A stretch of DNA of 64,000 bases from Ophiobolus disseminans (GCA_010093685.1 MU006226.1:756964-820963); one strand, 5' to 3'; positions 1 through 11,322 are shown, counted from the stretch's first letter. The notes: generated by a model from the sequence alone, not told the origin. Program-made: numbers and translations.

Positions 1-1059
1 TCTCATTGTCTTTGTTCGATAACGTGACGATCTTGTCGATGTTACCGTCGCTGTTTAGTTCCTCTAATTTAGATACAGAGAGCGTATGTGTCTGGCCGTG
101 GTCATGTTGTACTTCGATCTGGCTCTCTGTGTCCTGATCGTCAGCCTCCTCACCCGCAGCAGATGATTGGTGGCATAATTCGTAGGCTCGCTCGATCATT
201 GCTTCTTCATCCTCAGCTTCGAATGCGCACTCTTCTTCTTCTCCGTTGTCATTAGTTTCGTCGTTGTCGTAATTGTCGTCATTGTGATCAGACTCGTTAT
301 GGCTGGCGTGCCCGTAGGACTCATCGTCCATGTTTTCTTCATCGATTAGTTCGGCATATCCCATGAAGACAGTGGGAACTATTATTAACACCTGATGAGG
401 TCAGATCTTTATTGCTGATGGAGTTGACAGTGTTGCATACGTACAACTCGAGTCCAAAATGCCGTAGAGTGACCATCAAGTTCATCTGGGTCTACATCCT
501 CGAAGTACCATTCGTTGAGGAGATCGTCCTCGCTGACATTCGGATATACAGTTACTGGCTTGGCGTTAACATGAATGAGATCCTGGAGCCTTTATACACT
601 TCGCTGGACTTGAGTGGCATTGGCGTCATTTCCTCCTATGTCGGTTGTGAGATGCACAACTCTTCTCAGTCGCCCCAAGAGTACATGGAACGCGCGATCC
701 CAGGCACCACGTGTTAAAGTCTTTGCCACATGATTATCCTCGTCCGTGAGATTCGTGAAAGACAATTGGCCGTCGTATTTGCTCTTGAGGACATAAACCA
801 AGAAAGAAGGCCCATCAGACTCGTAGCGCTTGAGATTGGCGTTCCAGCAGCAGAATATGTGATGCAGGCAGTGCTCATGCTTATAGGCTGAAGGTGGAGG
901 CATCGGTGCTTCACTCGCGCATCCTTCTAACTCGTTGAAGATGGCTTTCTTCAATGCTCCCGTTTCCCAAACATGTTCAGGTCAGTATGGACGGCATGGC
1001 AGGCGATTGTTGTCAACTGGCCATGGTAGGGCTTGTTCCACCTGGGAAAGTGTAGGCAT
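1..1059 (-). pseudogene. Acidic-protein gene with two in-frame stops, cut by the window edge
   Basis: An ATG at 1059 opens a frame (MPTLSQVEQALPWPVDNN...) that stays in register down to a 53-nt intron (444-392, GTACGT donor, CTGAC branch site, TCAG acceptor) and on through position 1. It is broken by TGA at 984-982, in a Tyr-stop-Pro context where TGG to TGA is a simple explanation, and by TAA at 594-592. Between and after the stops the frame looks coding: a WDRAFHVLLGRLRR stretch, NEWYFEDVDPDELDG, and an Asp/Glu-rich tail after the intron. No domain was recognised. Two stops with no frameshift suggest recent inactivation. Unseen introns around each stop are possible, but none has good splice signals. 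Confidence is moderate that this was a gene and low for any function. Confidence 0.45.
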
Positions 1060-1639
1060 CTTCTGTAAAGACCTGAAAGGTAGTTCATCGTTAATTTCGT
1101 CCTTAGCTTAGCGCCATATTAAAAATGAGACTTTGTGGAAGTTGATTCTTGTCAGATTGAATAGTGTATTAATTGTGATGATATTTGATAGTATTGATAA
1201 TCGTGATTGTCGTGTTCCGTGTTGTGTCGCACCACCCTGTGTTCTCAGGTTCTGGTTTTTCTAAGGAGGGGTATCTGCATGAGCGCATTCACTTCTAATA
1301 GGCCCTGGGCTTCATGCCCAAAAGTACCTCGTATCTGACAATTCTTCTAGCGTGCCGCGTTTCGGTTAGTCTCATTGCGTGTACATTCGGAAAGATGGCA
1401 TGGAAGCGACATACTCAAAGGAGTTCAATAGTTAAGGATTATAGCTATTCGGATAGTAGCAGCTGTTCCGATGAGTGTCAGTTTGCTGTATGGGTCAACA
1501 AAGTTTGTTGCGGTGGCAATTCAGTGAGAGTGTGATCTAACACGATTCGAGACTAGCGCGCAGAGCTACCCGTCTTGCCGGGCAGACCTTCCTGGATGAA
1601 CAGACGCTCTCACTTTCCGCAACTCACACCATAACCAAA
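1060..1639. other. Intergenic, nothing recognised
   Basis: Short reading frames here lack splice support or protein-like composition. The segment ends with the promoter of the small gene starting at 1640. Confidence 0.5.
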
Positions 1640-1999
1640 ATGTCAAAAGTCACAAATAGTGGTCAAAATATTCGAAACCGTAAGGGCGCAGGCAGTAAGG
1701 AAGGGCCTCCTGTGCCGCCAAAACCTGACACCAAGCAATATCTTTCATTACGAAAGCCCGAGCAACTTTCATCAAAGCCTCTACCGCCAACACCTAGACT
1801 TAATGCAAAGCCACTACCACGACCTCCAACAGGCTCGAGCCTTAAGTCGACTTCGCTTTGGGTTGTTGGTTTCTGTTTGTGGTTTCTCCTCATCGTGATT
1901 TTGTTGCCTGTGATTACGGAAAAGGACGCGATGCCAGGCTTCAATAGATGGATGCGCAAGCTGTGGTCTGCGGCGCTTGAGGGAAAGATTGCAACTTGA
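1640..1999 (+). CDS. Small proline-rich protein with C-terminal membrane anchor
   Basis: Single exon, 119 aa, ATG preceded by a CCAAA context. Residues 1-70 are basic and rich in Pro with repeated SH3-ligand-like motifs (PPVPPKP, KPLPPTP, KPLPRPP). Residues about 73-92 form one strong hydrophobic segment (LWVVGFCLWFLLIVILLPV), followed by a short tail ending WSAALEGKIAT. This is the layout of a tail-anchored or single-pass protein exposing an SH3-binding region to the cytosol. That role is inferred from motifs only; no family was recognised. Because the Pro motifs and the membrane segment lie in one frame, a real gene is more likely than a chance frame. Confidence 0.6.
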   Translation: MSKVTNSGQNIRNRKGAGSKEGPPVPPKPDTKQYLSLRKPEQLSSKPLPPTPRLNAKPLPRPPTGSSLKSTSLWVVGFCLWFLLIVILLPVITEKDAMPGFNRWMRKLWSAALEGKIAT

Positions 2000-2127
2000 C
2001 GGGCACATACCATGATTGTGCCATACCCGGCAGCTTTTGGCAAGAATTTACAATCAGCAACCAGCATGCAAAAGACAATTGAGAGGATGTGAGTTGCATA
2101 GAAACATCGGTATATTGTATCAACAGA

Positions 2128-3514
2128 CTACAACTTGGACTCTTGCTTTGTCGCATCGACCAAACTCTTCCTACCCCCAAAGCCGAACAAATACGCGGCA
2201 ACCTTGCGCATCTGGATTTCTTCGCTACCCTCAGTAATCCTGTACCTACGGTGGTGCCTCCATATATGCTCGAAAGGGTAATGCCTTGAGTATCCATTCC
2301 CACCATGTACCTGGATTGCGCGATCCGCAGCGTCAGTGCAAAGCCTATTGGCGTAGTAGTTGCACATCGACACCTTGTCGCCGATCCTCCGCTCAATCTC
2401 GTTGTGCGGCATCGAGTCCATTTCCAACGCTGTCTTGCGGATGAGCTGTCGCAGCATCTCGCATTGAGTTGCCAGCTCGACGAGCGGGAACTGGATGCCT
2501 TGGTTGTGCGAGAGGGGCGTGCCGAACGGCGCTCGGTCATTGGCGTATTCGACGGATTGCTGGACGCAGAAGACGGCTGCACCGAGCGAAGATGCGGCTT
2601 GTCTGATGCGGTTCTCGTGTACGAAGGCTTGTGCGACGCCGAGGCCGTTGTGGATGGGTCCTAGGGCGGCAGATTCGGGGACCCATACGTCTTTGATCGA
2701 GACGGTGGCATGATCGGTCGGCATGTTGAGTGTCCTAAGCAATGTTAGCATACTCTGTCAAGACTTTGGGTTGAAACAATCGGCCATACCATTCATACGA
2801 TTCTGCCTTCAATCCAGGTGTGTCGGCAGGTACAATGAAGCACGATATGCCCTTGATCTCGCCATCCTTCCCTGACGTCCTCGCAAAGATGGAGCAGTGT
2901 GTAGCATGGTGCATACCTGTCTGCCACCGCTTGTACCCATTAAGGAGCCACCCTTTCACACCATTTCTTGTCTCTGGTTGTCCCTTTGTCGCCATGTGTG
3001 TCGCGTCGGAGCCGTGACCAGGTTCCGTCAAACCAAAGGTCATCCTGAACTTACCCTCGAGTCGAAGGGGGATCAGTTCGCTTTTCTGCTGCTCGCTGCC
3101 GAAGTTCATGAGCATGATAACATCGGGGAAATTGCCAACCATGGAATGCTCAGTCTGCAAGTCGTTGAACAACCCGAGTCCTTTGGCCGCAAGATGCTCT
3201 CTTATGACTGCCATCCAAAGATTGCTACCCCGACCGTCTGCGCTATTTTGGCCACCGTATTGCTTGGGAAGAGATAGCCGATAGAAGCCAGCCTCATCTG
3301 CCAGCTTCCTCGATTCCGTCAATAGGTCTTCCCACTCCTTGCGTGGCAATCCACCATTGTCCCAATCGGTTCGCGCATTCTCGCGGCGGTGATCGAAGAA
3401 GCGATTGTTGTCATCTTTGTGTTGTAGCGGCGTGATCTTATCATCTATAAACTTGTCAAGGTCGGCGAGGTATTGCTTGAGGTCGTCTGGTATGGAGAAG
3501 TTCATTTGCGCCAT
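2128..3514 (-). CDS. Acyl-CoA dehydrogenase family protein
   Basis: Two exons, 3514-2790 and 2734-2128, with a 55-nt intron (GTATGG donor, GCTAACA branch site, TTAG acceptor); 443 aa. This FAD enzyme family introduces an alpha,beta double bond into acyl-CoA thioesters, in mitochondria or peroxisomes. Visible signatures are the flavin/substrate loop FGLTEPGHGSDATH at about residues 160-173, the middle beta-domain (GWLLNGYKRW...CSIFAR), the four-helix C-terminal domain with RIRQAASSLGAA, and QVHGGNGYSRHYPFEHIWR followed by RITEGSEEIQ. The Glu of TEGS, near residue 410, matches the usual catalytic base. Length and motifs fit the ACAD10/11-like subgroup of fungi. There is no obvious N-terminal targeting peptide and no PTS1 (the end is ESKL), so the compartment is open. 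The exact acyl chain used cannot be told. Confidence 0.88.
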
Positions 3515-3867
3515 GACAGGGTGATGGATGCTGTAATACGGCGACTACGGGCGATCGAGGGCGGCTTCAGCTATTAGGGGACTTCGCCAGGGCACGACTA
3601 AAATCAACCGCGGAAGTCATATAGATGGCATTCGGTCCAAACATCCTGATGACTCGCCTGGCTTCGGTCGTGGAGTGTTGCTCGTTGTGGAGCTTCTTTG
3701 CGGGGAACGAAGCACAGACCCGCTGTGCCAACCTCGGCCTTCGAGCAAGACACGCTACAACCTCTTCATTCACGAACACGCTCCTCGCCACGAAGTATAT
3801 ACCACGGTCATCGGAACGCCTTGAAGTCTTGCACAGTTTGGCTCATGCCTATAATCATCCACCTCGC

Positions 3868-6150
3868 TCATGACTGACCTAGGCATTGCTTTACTCTACG
3901 GACCGTCGCATCCAGCATATGGGCCAGTTCATCAAAGGAGCCTGGCTTTCCGAGTTTCGCCCAGATATTACCTAAATTTGCTGGCATGCGCTTCACCATG
4001 AGTGTCCAAATACTGTATAGCACCACCGTTATCAGGAGGGTGGTCTCCGTCGGTCCCTCGCGGATCTCATATGTGAAGATCCAGCAGGCCATGGAAGCGC
4101 ACACGAAGCCCAAGAGGGCCGATACTCTAATGTTCTTCGTTCCGGGGGCTGGAAACAACACCTTTCCTCGCGCATCAATCCCATAGTCGCTCAGCAAGTT
4201 GTGAGCGCGAGGAAGATCATGCCCCAGCCCCTGCGCGATGCCGAGCGTGTGGTATTGTAACAACGCAAGATCAGTATTGTATACTTTTCTTGATTCGAAT
4301 TTCCACTGTTCTTGGTCTACCGGAGAACTGTAGAAAGAGCCGATGCGCCGTGGAGCGTTGAAATGTGTCGACATGTCCGAGTACCGTGAGGAGAAGTAAG
4401 ATGGCGCAAGGTGCGTCATGTTGACCATATGCAGGCTCGGCAGGACATTTGGATTTATCCACCTTGCATCTTCGAGGGCTGTAAGGTTCTGGTAGCGCGG
4501 TAGCCATTCAAGATGATGCTTCGGATGCCGTATGGTAAAAGTGTCGGCGCAAGCAAATGCGGTTGAACGCTGCAATGCATTGATATACAAAGGATCACCA
4601 TTGGCCATTCCAAGTCCTGGAGAAAGCGTTGCCGGAAACACTGGGTCTGAGCTTGGTCTGGTATATTCCAGGTTAATCGGCCGTACGAAAAACAACGTGG
4701 TCTTACTACCACGAACTTGTAGTCCCGGTATTAACTGGCGTGGAGAACTCGCGTCCTTGATAGCGTCCTCTTTAACTTCACTGTTCTGGCATCAGCGATC
4801 TAGCATGGATCGGTGTCAAATTTACACGGCTTACCGTATGAGATATTGCGCTGGCTCATGTCTCTGCTGGAACGGGTCTCGTACGAGTTCTCCGAAGGTC
4901 TTATTACCTTCTTGGACGATACCCCAACCGTCACCCAGCATGTACTCGACATATCTCGTACCTGAATCTTCCACAACTTTGGTTCGGATATGACCATCAA
5001 GGTTCAAAGGTGAGCAGACCTTGCGCATGCGAAACTGACAAGTATGCTTCTCGTTAATGCCGAGTATGTTTGCGGACTTCCACTCGGTGTCCAATTCGTA
5101 CGCAGTGTCTGGCTTTCCCCAGCAAAGACTTCTTTCAAATGGGCAGCTCGCATTGTGGCGTTCCACATAATCGATCTTAGATGAGTAGAATACGGAGCAC
5201 TCTGAACTATCAACCGAAGCTTTGTAGCAGTTGTCTGCATACGCTAAAGCTTTGAAAATAAGGTCTGTCTGAAAGTCGTTGACCGCAGGAAAGATGGAGG
5301 TATTGACCATATGAACAGGATCGAAAATATCGGGGAACCATGCACCTGCATGTGGACTGTTGGAGTGGCCGATCTCATGTCCGATGATGCGACCTGTAAA
5401 GGCGGCTATTAGCTGATAACTTAGGGCCAGGCCAAAATAAAAGACACCAGTCGCTACCACAGCGCTGAGCTTCGCTGGGTTCTTTTTCAATATTGCGACT
5501 GCACCACGGAACCTGCGACGGTAGCCAGGATATTGGGTCGCACCGGATGCTGGCAGCTGAACTGGGCTGACAAACACATAGTCGCTCAGGATACGAGAGA
5601 TCACTTTCTCTGGCGCCCTTTCTGTCGACAGCACCTGCGCTGTGATTGCGGCAACAGTAACGCGGATGGGTAGATCCTGCATCACAATATCGGCGTCTGG
5701 AGTTTGGTTTGGTCCCGCGATGATATCGCACACTCGAAGAGCTAATCGCCGCGGCACTTCATAAGATCGCAGTAAACTTAGCCAAAGGCCAAGGGCGACG
5801 AAAATCGTTATATACGAAGACACCCTTTCTGAAACGAGGATATAAGATGCTGGAAGGTTCATAAGCCTAGACTCTGATGATTCATTACGCAAGCTCACTA
5901 TTCGACGCATATTCTGTCCACGGGCCGAATAGGATGTGGCTGGCGGCAGCCATTCCCTTTTTATGTTGTTAACGATGAAATGACTTGTGTAGCTTTGCAC
6001 GACTCGGTTTGGAGGAAGAAAGATATTCCTTTCCGTTATCGAGAGGAAAAGGGATTGGCCGGTGGAATTTTGTTTTGCTCCCCTTCTAGGGTTCAGAATT
6101 GTTGAAAGTAAAAGTAATGTTGACGTTTTACTATCAGTTGCCGAATGCAT
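3868..6150 (-). CDS. Large lineage-specific multi-pass membrane protein
   Basis: Two exons, 6150-4835 and 4780-3868, joined over a 54-nt intron with GTAAGC donor and AACAG acceptor; about 742 aa. Hydrophobic segments are seen near SSYITIFVALGLWLSLL, at LSAVVATGVFYFGLALSYQLIAAF, and twice near the C terminus (SALLGFVCASMACWIF and TTLLITVVLYSIWTLMV). Between them lies a roughly 300-residue Cys-containing loop (CPFERSLCW, CQFRMRKVC), probably extracytosolic. Unusually large membrane proteins of this layout are common, unnamed families in filamentous ascomycetes. No function can be given. The ATG at 6150 is the first in frame, but no signal peptide is evident, so an additional 5' exon is possible. 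Confidence 0.7.
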
Positions 6151-6790
6151 CGCCACGTCTCAAGGCTCGGTAAGAATACATCATTTATAGGGTGTCGACA
6201 ATAGTCAGCCCGATCACTGCAGCCAAGCCGGTGCCGGTGCGCAGGACTCGGTCTTCGTTGGGAACGAACGCCCTGCGCGAGTCCTGCGCTTGATGATTGG
6301 ATCAAGCGTGGCACTAGAACTGCAACAAATCACTGCGGCTCAGCCACAAGGCTGTTTCATCAAAGAAAAGGCCCAACCAGCATCGCAAATGAAGGGGCGG
6401 TGCATTCGCAGCCGGCAGAACTCAGCCTTGGGAGTGCAAGGCTCTCTAAGTGTATGCGTAACCTCAAGTGTGTTAGCTACCACCGAGGCTGACAAAACTT
6501 GCTGGTGGATACCGGTAGTTCACGGTTCACGGAAGAAATGGGCGGTGAATAAGCTGCCAAGCAACCATGTTGGGCTAATAGCAACAAAGGTGGTCGCAAA
6601 ATGGATATCAAGAAAGAAGGTTGATTTAGCAGCCTGAATCTATATACATTGTATAGGTGCTATGACGGGGCCAGCCGGACGCTTCTGGGGACTACCATTT
6701 CAGATTGCCCGTCTTTCGGAACTGTTTCTGCCTAGTTCTTCTGAAGAATACCTTGCAGCCCTACCCTCGAGGAGTAAAAAGTCCTCTACT
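6151..6790. other. Intergenic, nothing recognised
   Basis: The plus-strand frame near 6290-6637 has no splice or motif support and looks random. Confidence 0.4.
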
Positions 6791-7140
6791 CTAGTACTTG
6801 TTACACATGAAGCTCAGATACTGCGGTGGTGGCATTTCTGCGATTCCTGGGTATGCGATGAACCTGAGTTTTAATCAGTCTATACTCAAGATTGACCTCG
6901 GTATTCTGCTTTCTCCTTATTAAAGATATTCACGATGGTACTGTTGCATCCGTATTCGCTGAAAAAGACGCAGATGCCACCAGGATCCGTAAAGGGCTAT
7001 TCTGTAGTTCTCTAAATCAACAGCGGCAACCATCACGAGCTGTTTTACGTTGTCGTACAAAGGATCATTTGCATACCCTTTTCCTGCAATTAAACTCCCT
7101 GGCAAGAGCTTCAAAACCATCAAGGCGACTGTGAGCCGTT
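6791..7140 (-). pseudogene. SSP1: heavily decayed copy of the small secreted cysteine-rich family
   Basis: Two blocks match the family in order and spacing. Around 6990-6940 the minus strand reads DPGGICVFFSEYGCNS, the same segment as SIGPDPGGLCVLFAAANCTG in SSP4. At 6863-6791 a short second exon after an ACTCAG acceptor reads YPGIAEMPPPQYLSFMC before TAG, matching CPGWNNFPDQFMSFSC in SSP8. Upstream of DPGG the same frame holds three stops (TGA, TAG, TAG), one where the family has Cys. The expected donor site is ATAAGG rather than GTAAGT. The signal-peptide end cannot be placed. This is the most eroded copy and marks the left end of the array. Confidence 0.6.
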
Positions 7141-7379
7141 CTAGAGCATAAAGATTCTCTTGCACAGGACCAACACGCCTAATTTATCACTGCTGGATGA
7201 AGTAATGAAGTAGCACTACACATACTTATTTCCACGAAACCGCTCTCAAAACATCCAAAAGCCTTTAATGTTCATCCCCATCCTCTAAAACCTATCATGA
7301 AACAGCAAACATTACGTATATACGTAATTATCGTCGATCTCTGGAAATTTTCTATTCACACCACGAACCGCAGCAGCGC

Positions 7380-7818
7380 TTACGCAGCCAGGCATCGAAA
7401 GCTCCGGTATTTCTGCCAAATGGAATCGCCAACAATGTCCTGTAAGCCAGGGCATTCAAGACTTCTATTACACCATTAGTTCTCGTTTCGCCGCTTGTCA
7501 TTGGCGCGTTGTATCATACCCGGGCAATGAATTGTTGCATTTCTCTTCAGCGAAGAAGATGCACTTTGTGCGGGGATCGGGTCCTATGGAAGTAGCGGTG
7601 TTGTCGCTGGCTTTGAAGGTCACGCACGAATTTGGTGCTGACAAAGTACATCTGATGTCTCCGTTGTCCTGGAAGGGTGCTTTCGGGCAGTAGAACACTT
7701 TTCCTGGCTGGCCCCATCCACCGTTCTTGCGGTCTGTTGCTCGAGGAGACCTTGTCGGGCTGCTGGCGACTAGCGCCACCGTGGTAATGATGTAAACTTA
7801 TTGGAAGAGATTGGGCAT
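7380..7818 (-). pseudogene. SSP2: secreted cysteine-rich family copy with a stop codon in its signal peptide
   Basis: Exon 1 runs from ATG 7818 to 7520 and exon 2 from 7464 to 7380 (55-nt intron, GTATGA donor, TAG acceptor), keeping the family's phase-2 junction. Codon 7, TAA at 7800-7798, interrupts the signal peptide; the homologous codon in SSP4 is TAC within LFRYIYII. Downstream the frame is clean: ALVASSPTRSPRAT, GQPGKVFYCP, a Cys at PNSC, SIGPDPRTKC, EKC, then LECPG and FRC in exon 2. The first mature Cys of the family is Arg here. A start downstream of the stop would lose the secretion signal, so the copy is probably dead or very recently inactivated. Confidence 0.65.
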
Positions 7819-8274
7819 GATGATTGTTGATGTGTATAAGATATACTCGTGAGTTTGGTGTTGCGATAGTGGAAAGAGGAATAGCGCAGCGTATAAGTGC
7901 TCACATGGGGGTGAATTACCGCTGTGACTTGTGGTTTTCTTCCATTGCTGAGACATGAAGTTTGGAGGTGTGACATAGTGCAAGTGAGTCTACATTGAAG
8001 CATATGAAAGTGGAAGAACATCAAATTATGGTTGTCGCTCACTAACGATTAGAGCTGCCTAGGTGCGAGGTAGAATCACAGACACAAATTCGATAATAAG
8101 AGAATATATCAGATTACTGCCCCTATACTCTGAATTCAAATTCCAGACTGTCTACCCAACATCACTGTACTAAAAACACGATTCCCGAAATGCTCCCCCA
8201 AAACACTAAGACAAACATTCTTGATCCACACATGATAATCCCGAATCGCAAACCATAACCACGCTGCGCATCAA

Positions 8275-8771
8275 CTAGTCACCCCCCAGTAACTCCTCGG
8301 CCCCCGGCAACGAGCTCCCATCGACCTTGATTCTACAATCAACGCTCTTGTAGCCGACTGTGATATTCATCACTCCTGGAAATTTGAAAGTACTAAGTCA
8401 CAGTTAGGTATTGTCTATCTGTGCAATATCGGCTCGAATTACTTACGCTTCCTTGTTAGTATCGCCTGTGTAGGCGTCCAATCGATTGCCTTTGCAGTCT
8501 GCCTCGGCATATAGCATACATTCGCCACCTGGGTCCGGCCCAAGAGAAGCGCCTGACTCTCCACTCAGCCAGGTTGTACACTGGTCAGGCGCTACCCAGC
8601 GACATTCCTCGTTTGGTGCAGGCTGGAAGTTCGGTAACGGGCAATAAAGAAACCTCCCGGGGCTCCGCGTTTGGGATTTTGGTTCATTGTTCGCGGGGAG
8701 AAGATTGGGCTGACGGCAGTGAAAGTGAGTGCTGCTGCAAGGATGGAATTTTGTCGTAGAAGATTGAACAT
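8275..8771 (-). pseudogene. SSP3: secreted cysteine-rich family copy with a one-base frameshift
   Basis: The ATG at 8771 starts MFNLLRQNSILAAALTFTAV, a good signal peptide, and runs to GAPGG near 8655. From there the family sequence (RFLYCPLPNFQPAPNEEC, SLGPDPGGECMLYAEADCKG) is in another frame. Exon 1 (8771-8447) is 325 nt; one more base would give the phase-2 end found in intact copies, so a single-base deletion in the GGAGGTTTC stretch explains it. Exon 2 is 8392-8275 after a 54-nt intron (GTAAGT donor, CTTAG acceptor) and carries FKFPGVMNITVGYKSVDC. The first Cys and the CPG Cys are both missing. A sequencing error at one base cannot be excluded. Confidence 0.65.
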
Positions 8772-9318
8772 AATGAATGTATGTGTAGTAAGCTCGAAGG
8801 TTTTCTAGTTCTATGTTGGGGGGAATGAGGCGCCTTAAATGCACGCATGTCCGGTGATCAGGCGTGGTGAAGTGTGTCATCCTTCCGTGATATTGAAGCA
8901 TGGATTTAGGAATTGTAACATGCAAAGATGCCAACTATCAGTTTTAATGAGACAAACTGAGTGCCCAGGTGTGTGAATGAACATTACCCGAGTCGTCCAA
9001 CGCACCTGGGCAATCTTTATTCATCGGCTTATTCCTCACAATCCACCAAGTTAGCCGTGACATTCTTTGCGCGGATTTATCAATTCCATCTTAACTTAAT
9101 GCGAGATCCAAGAGGATTCCAATCGAATAAAGCATTTCTTCGGACTGTTCTAAAGTATAATCCCAATACTGACCACAGGATACGCGCGCCTCAAAGCTTT
9201 ACTTCAAAAGATTAACTCTGAATGCTCTTCACACAATCACGCAAGTTAAAACTAACCCCCAAACCAACCCGCATAATGTGATACCTGGGAATATATTGTG
9301 TACATCCTCACATTCGCC

Positions 9319-9791
9319 CTAGCTCCAACCTGCCTTTTGCCAGCAGCCAACGCTTTTATAACTAACCTTGACATTGAAAATCCCTGGGCACTCAAAACTA
9401 CTGAGTCAAAGTTAGATCTAGTAACTTGACGCGCGTCCGAGCTTTTGGCTACTTACGTGTCGAAATTGCCCAAGGCACCAGTGTGAGGATGAATAATAAC
9501 GCCCGTACAATTCGCAGCGGCAAATAGAACGCAGAGTCCACCTGGATCTGGACCGATAGACATAGCTGGCCTATCTGAAGCTTCAATATAGTTCCTGCAT
9601 TTGCGAGGTGGTATCCATTGGCATGGTGAACCAGGGGCAGGCTGAAAATTAGCCAGTGGACAATGCCAGGACCCTCCTGGAGCGCCGTATCTATCTTTGC
9701 AACTTGTTTGCCGAGGGAATATGGTCGGACTACTGGCGACTAATGTTAGCATCCAGGTAATGATGTAGATGTATCGAAAGAGGCTGAGCAT
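9319..9791 (-). CDS. SSP4: small secreted cysteine-rich protein, intact family member
   Basis: Exons 9791-9457 and 9400-9319, 56-nt phase-2 intron (GTAAGT donor, CTAAC branch site, CTCAG acceptor); 138 aa. Residues 1-21 form a signal peptide (MLSLFRYIYIITWMLTLVAS) cut before SPTIFPR. The mature part has eight Cys. The order is TSC, HCP, PCQW, RKC, then SIGPDPGGLC and ANCTG, and after the intron FECPG and SVGCW. Eight cysteines allow four disulfides. The protein should be exported; small size, Cys richness and a tandem family are typical of effector candidates or antimicrobial secreted proteins, but no known family was recognised. With SSP8 it serves as reference for judging the broken neighbours. 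Confidence 0.8.
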
Positions 9792-10318
9792 GGTTGATTT
9801 GAAACGAGAATATGATAATGGCTGGTGAGAGGAAGGTTGAGTTTTTGGTAAAAGGATCGTAGGCAGTTTGCTGGTGCGACTTATATAGGTGGTATGAATG
9901 TGAACTATTAGTTAGTCAAGAATCAGTCTCCTAAAGGTGAGATGTGCAAGGACATAGATCGTGACTGCTAAACTTCACGGGGTTGCTTGATTAATTTTGA
10001 AATTGACATGGATATCTACAATCACCTATCATTCAATGCAAGGATTAAGACTTATAGAATATTCAAGTACATGCAACTTTAGGTAACATTCAAATTTCTG
10101 CAACTCAAATGATGATCGGTGCGCTTACGGTTGGTTACTTCCTATAATCTATTCGATTACGGGCTACCACGGAACCTGGCATCATAAGTAGATGTTCGCT
10201 GGATGCAACGTTGTTCAACAAAAGAGTAGCAAAATCCATTCTACTTCTCCGCCTTCGCCAAGGCACGACAAGAACAATCCCATGGCTGATCAACTTCACG
10301 CTACCTTATTCAACTCTT

Positions 10319-10774
10319 TCAAGTGAATGACAAACACTTGACGCTCTTATATTTACTGGTGATGTCATTGGCACCAGGAATATGCAAAAGAACTAGATTA
10401 TGATCAGACCTTGTAACTTTATTTCCTGGAGGCTGATGCGACTTACACGTGATTGTTCCATTCCATCACTGTGCCCTGGCAATCGAATTCTTGGAAAAGC
10501 CTACACTCAGCCTACACTCTCCTCCAGGATCTGGTTCAACTGACTTCATGTGTTCGCCTAGTATTGCGAAACAAGTGCCGGGCGCTAACCATGGGCATGC
10601 ATGACCGGGATCCGAGCCAAAACTTGCGGAGGGACAAATGTAGGCGCCGCCTGGTTTACCGTGCCCGTCGTTGCAATTCACTGCTCGTGAAAAGATGACA
10701 GGACTGCCAGCAGCCAGCGCAAGCAGTGTGAAGGCAATGAGTAGGTTGAAGATCGTTGATGCATGTGCCGTCAT
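10319..10774 (-). pseudogene. SSP5: secreted cysteine-rich family copy broken by an 11-bp tandem duplication
   Basis: ATG 10774 opens a clear signal peptide (MTAHASTIFNLLIAFTLLAL, cut near AAGSP), and the frame is family-like through SVEPDPGGECRL. There the 11-bp unit GAGTGTAGGCT (minus strand) occurs twice in a row at 10519-10498, pushing the rest of exon 1 out of frame and ending it at a premature stop. Beyond the duplication the family frame continues (FQEFDCQG) to a GTAAGT donor at 10446. Exon 2 is 10392-10319 and encodes IPGANDITSKYKSVKC. Exon 1 (10774-10447) is 328 nt; minus 11 it gives exactly the family's phase-2 end. The CPG Cys is absent. A shortened protein with six of eight Cys lost or displaced could still be secreted. 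Confidence 0.7.
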
Positions 10775-11322
10775 TTCCTGGCCCGAGAGAGAGGAGAGTG
10801 TGATGTTCGTATGGTAAATAAGTCGGTCTTGAAGGTGTGTCTTGAGACTTCAGGGTTTGTCGTCTATCTCGGAATGTGTTGTTTAATTCGGAGTTCGTCG
10901 TCTATAATGGGTTGTAGTTGGTGGCTGAATGTATGTGTGTTTAGGTTTCTGATTCTACAGAATTGCGTGGATATTGATAGTTATATGGAATCACCCTGTG
11001 CGGGCAAATCCCTGTGATGACTGGGTCTTCTGTGATGGGAATGCGATTGTCACCGTCGCATGACTGCGTGATCAATGTGCCCTGTGACCAACGAGGCGTT
11101 TGGAACATCCAAACGCGAGTATGAGGTTTGAGCGTGATATATCAAAATTCGCATGTACCCACAGCGAAGCCATATCACGTGCTTGGATGTAAGCAAAGTG
11201 AATGAAGTGTTGAGTTATTGATGTGCTAACTGCACGCCACGGGCCGTCTCTGAGCAAGACAGCCCACCGCAATCAAGCTTAGTCGAATAACCGCCCAAGT
11301 ACCTCCACTCCCCACAGGCAGC

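Noticed and set aside
6290..6637. 115-codon plus-strand frame
   Set aside because: No ATG context, motif, or homology-like composition; considered random.
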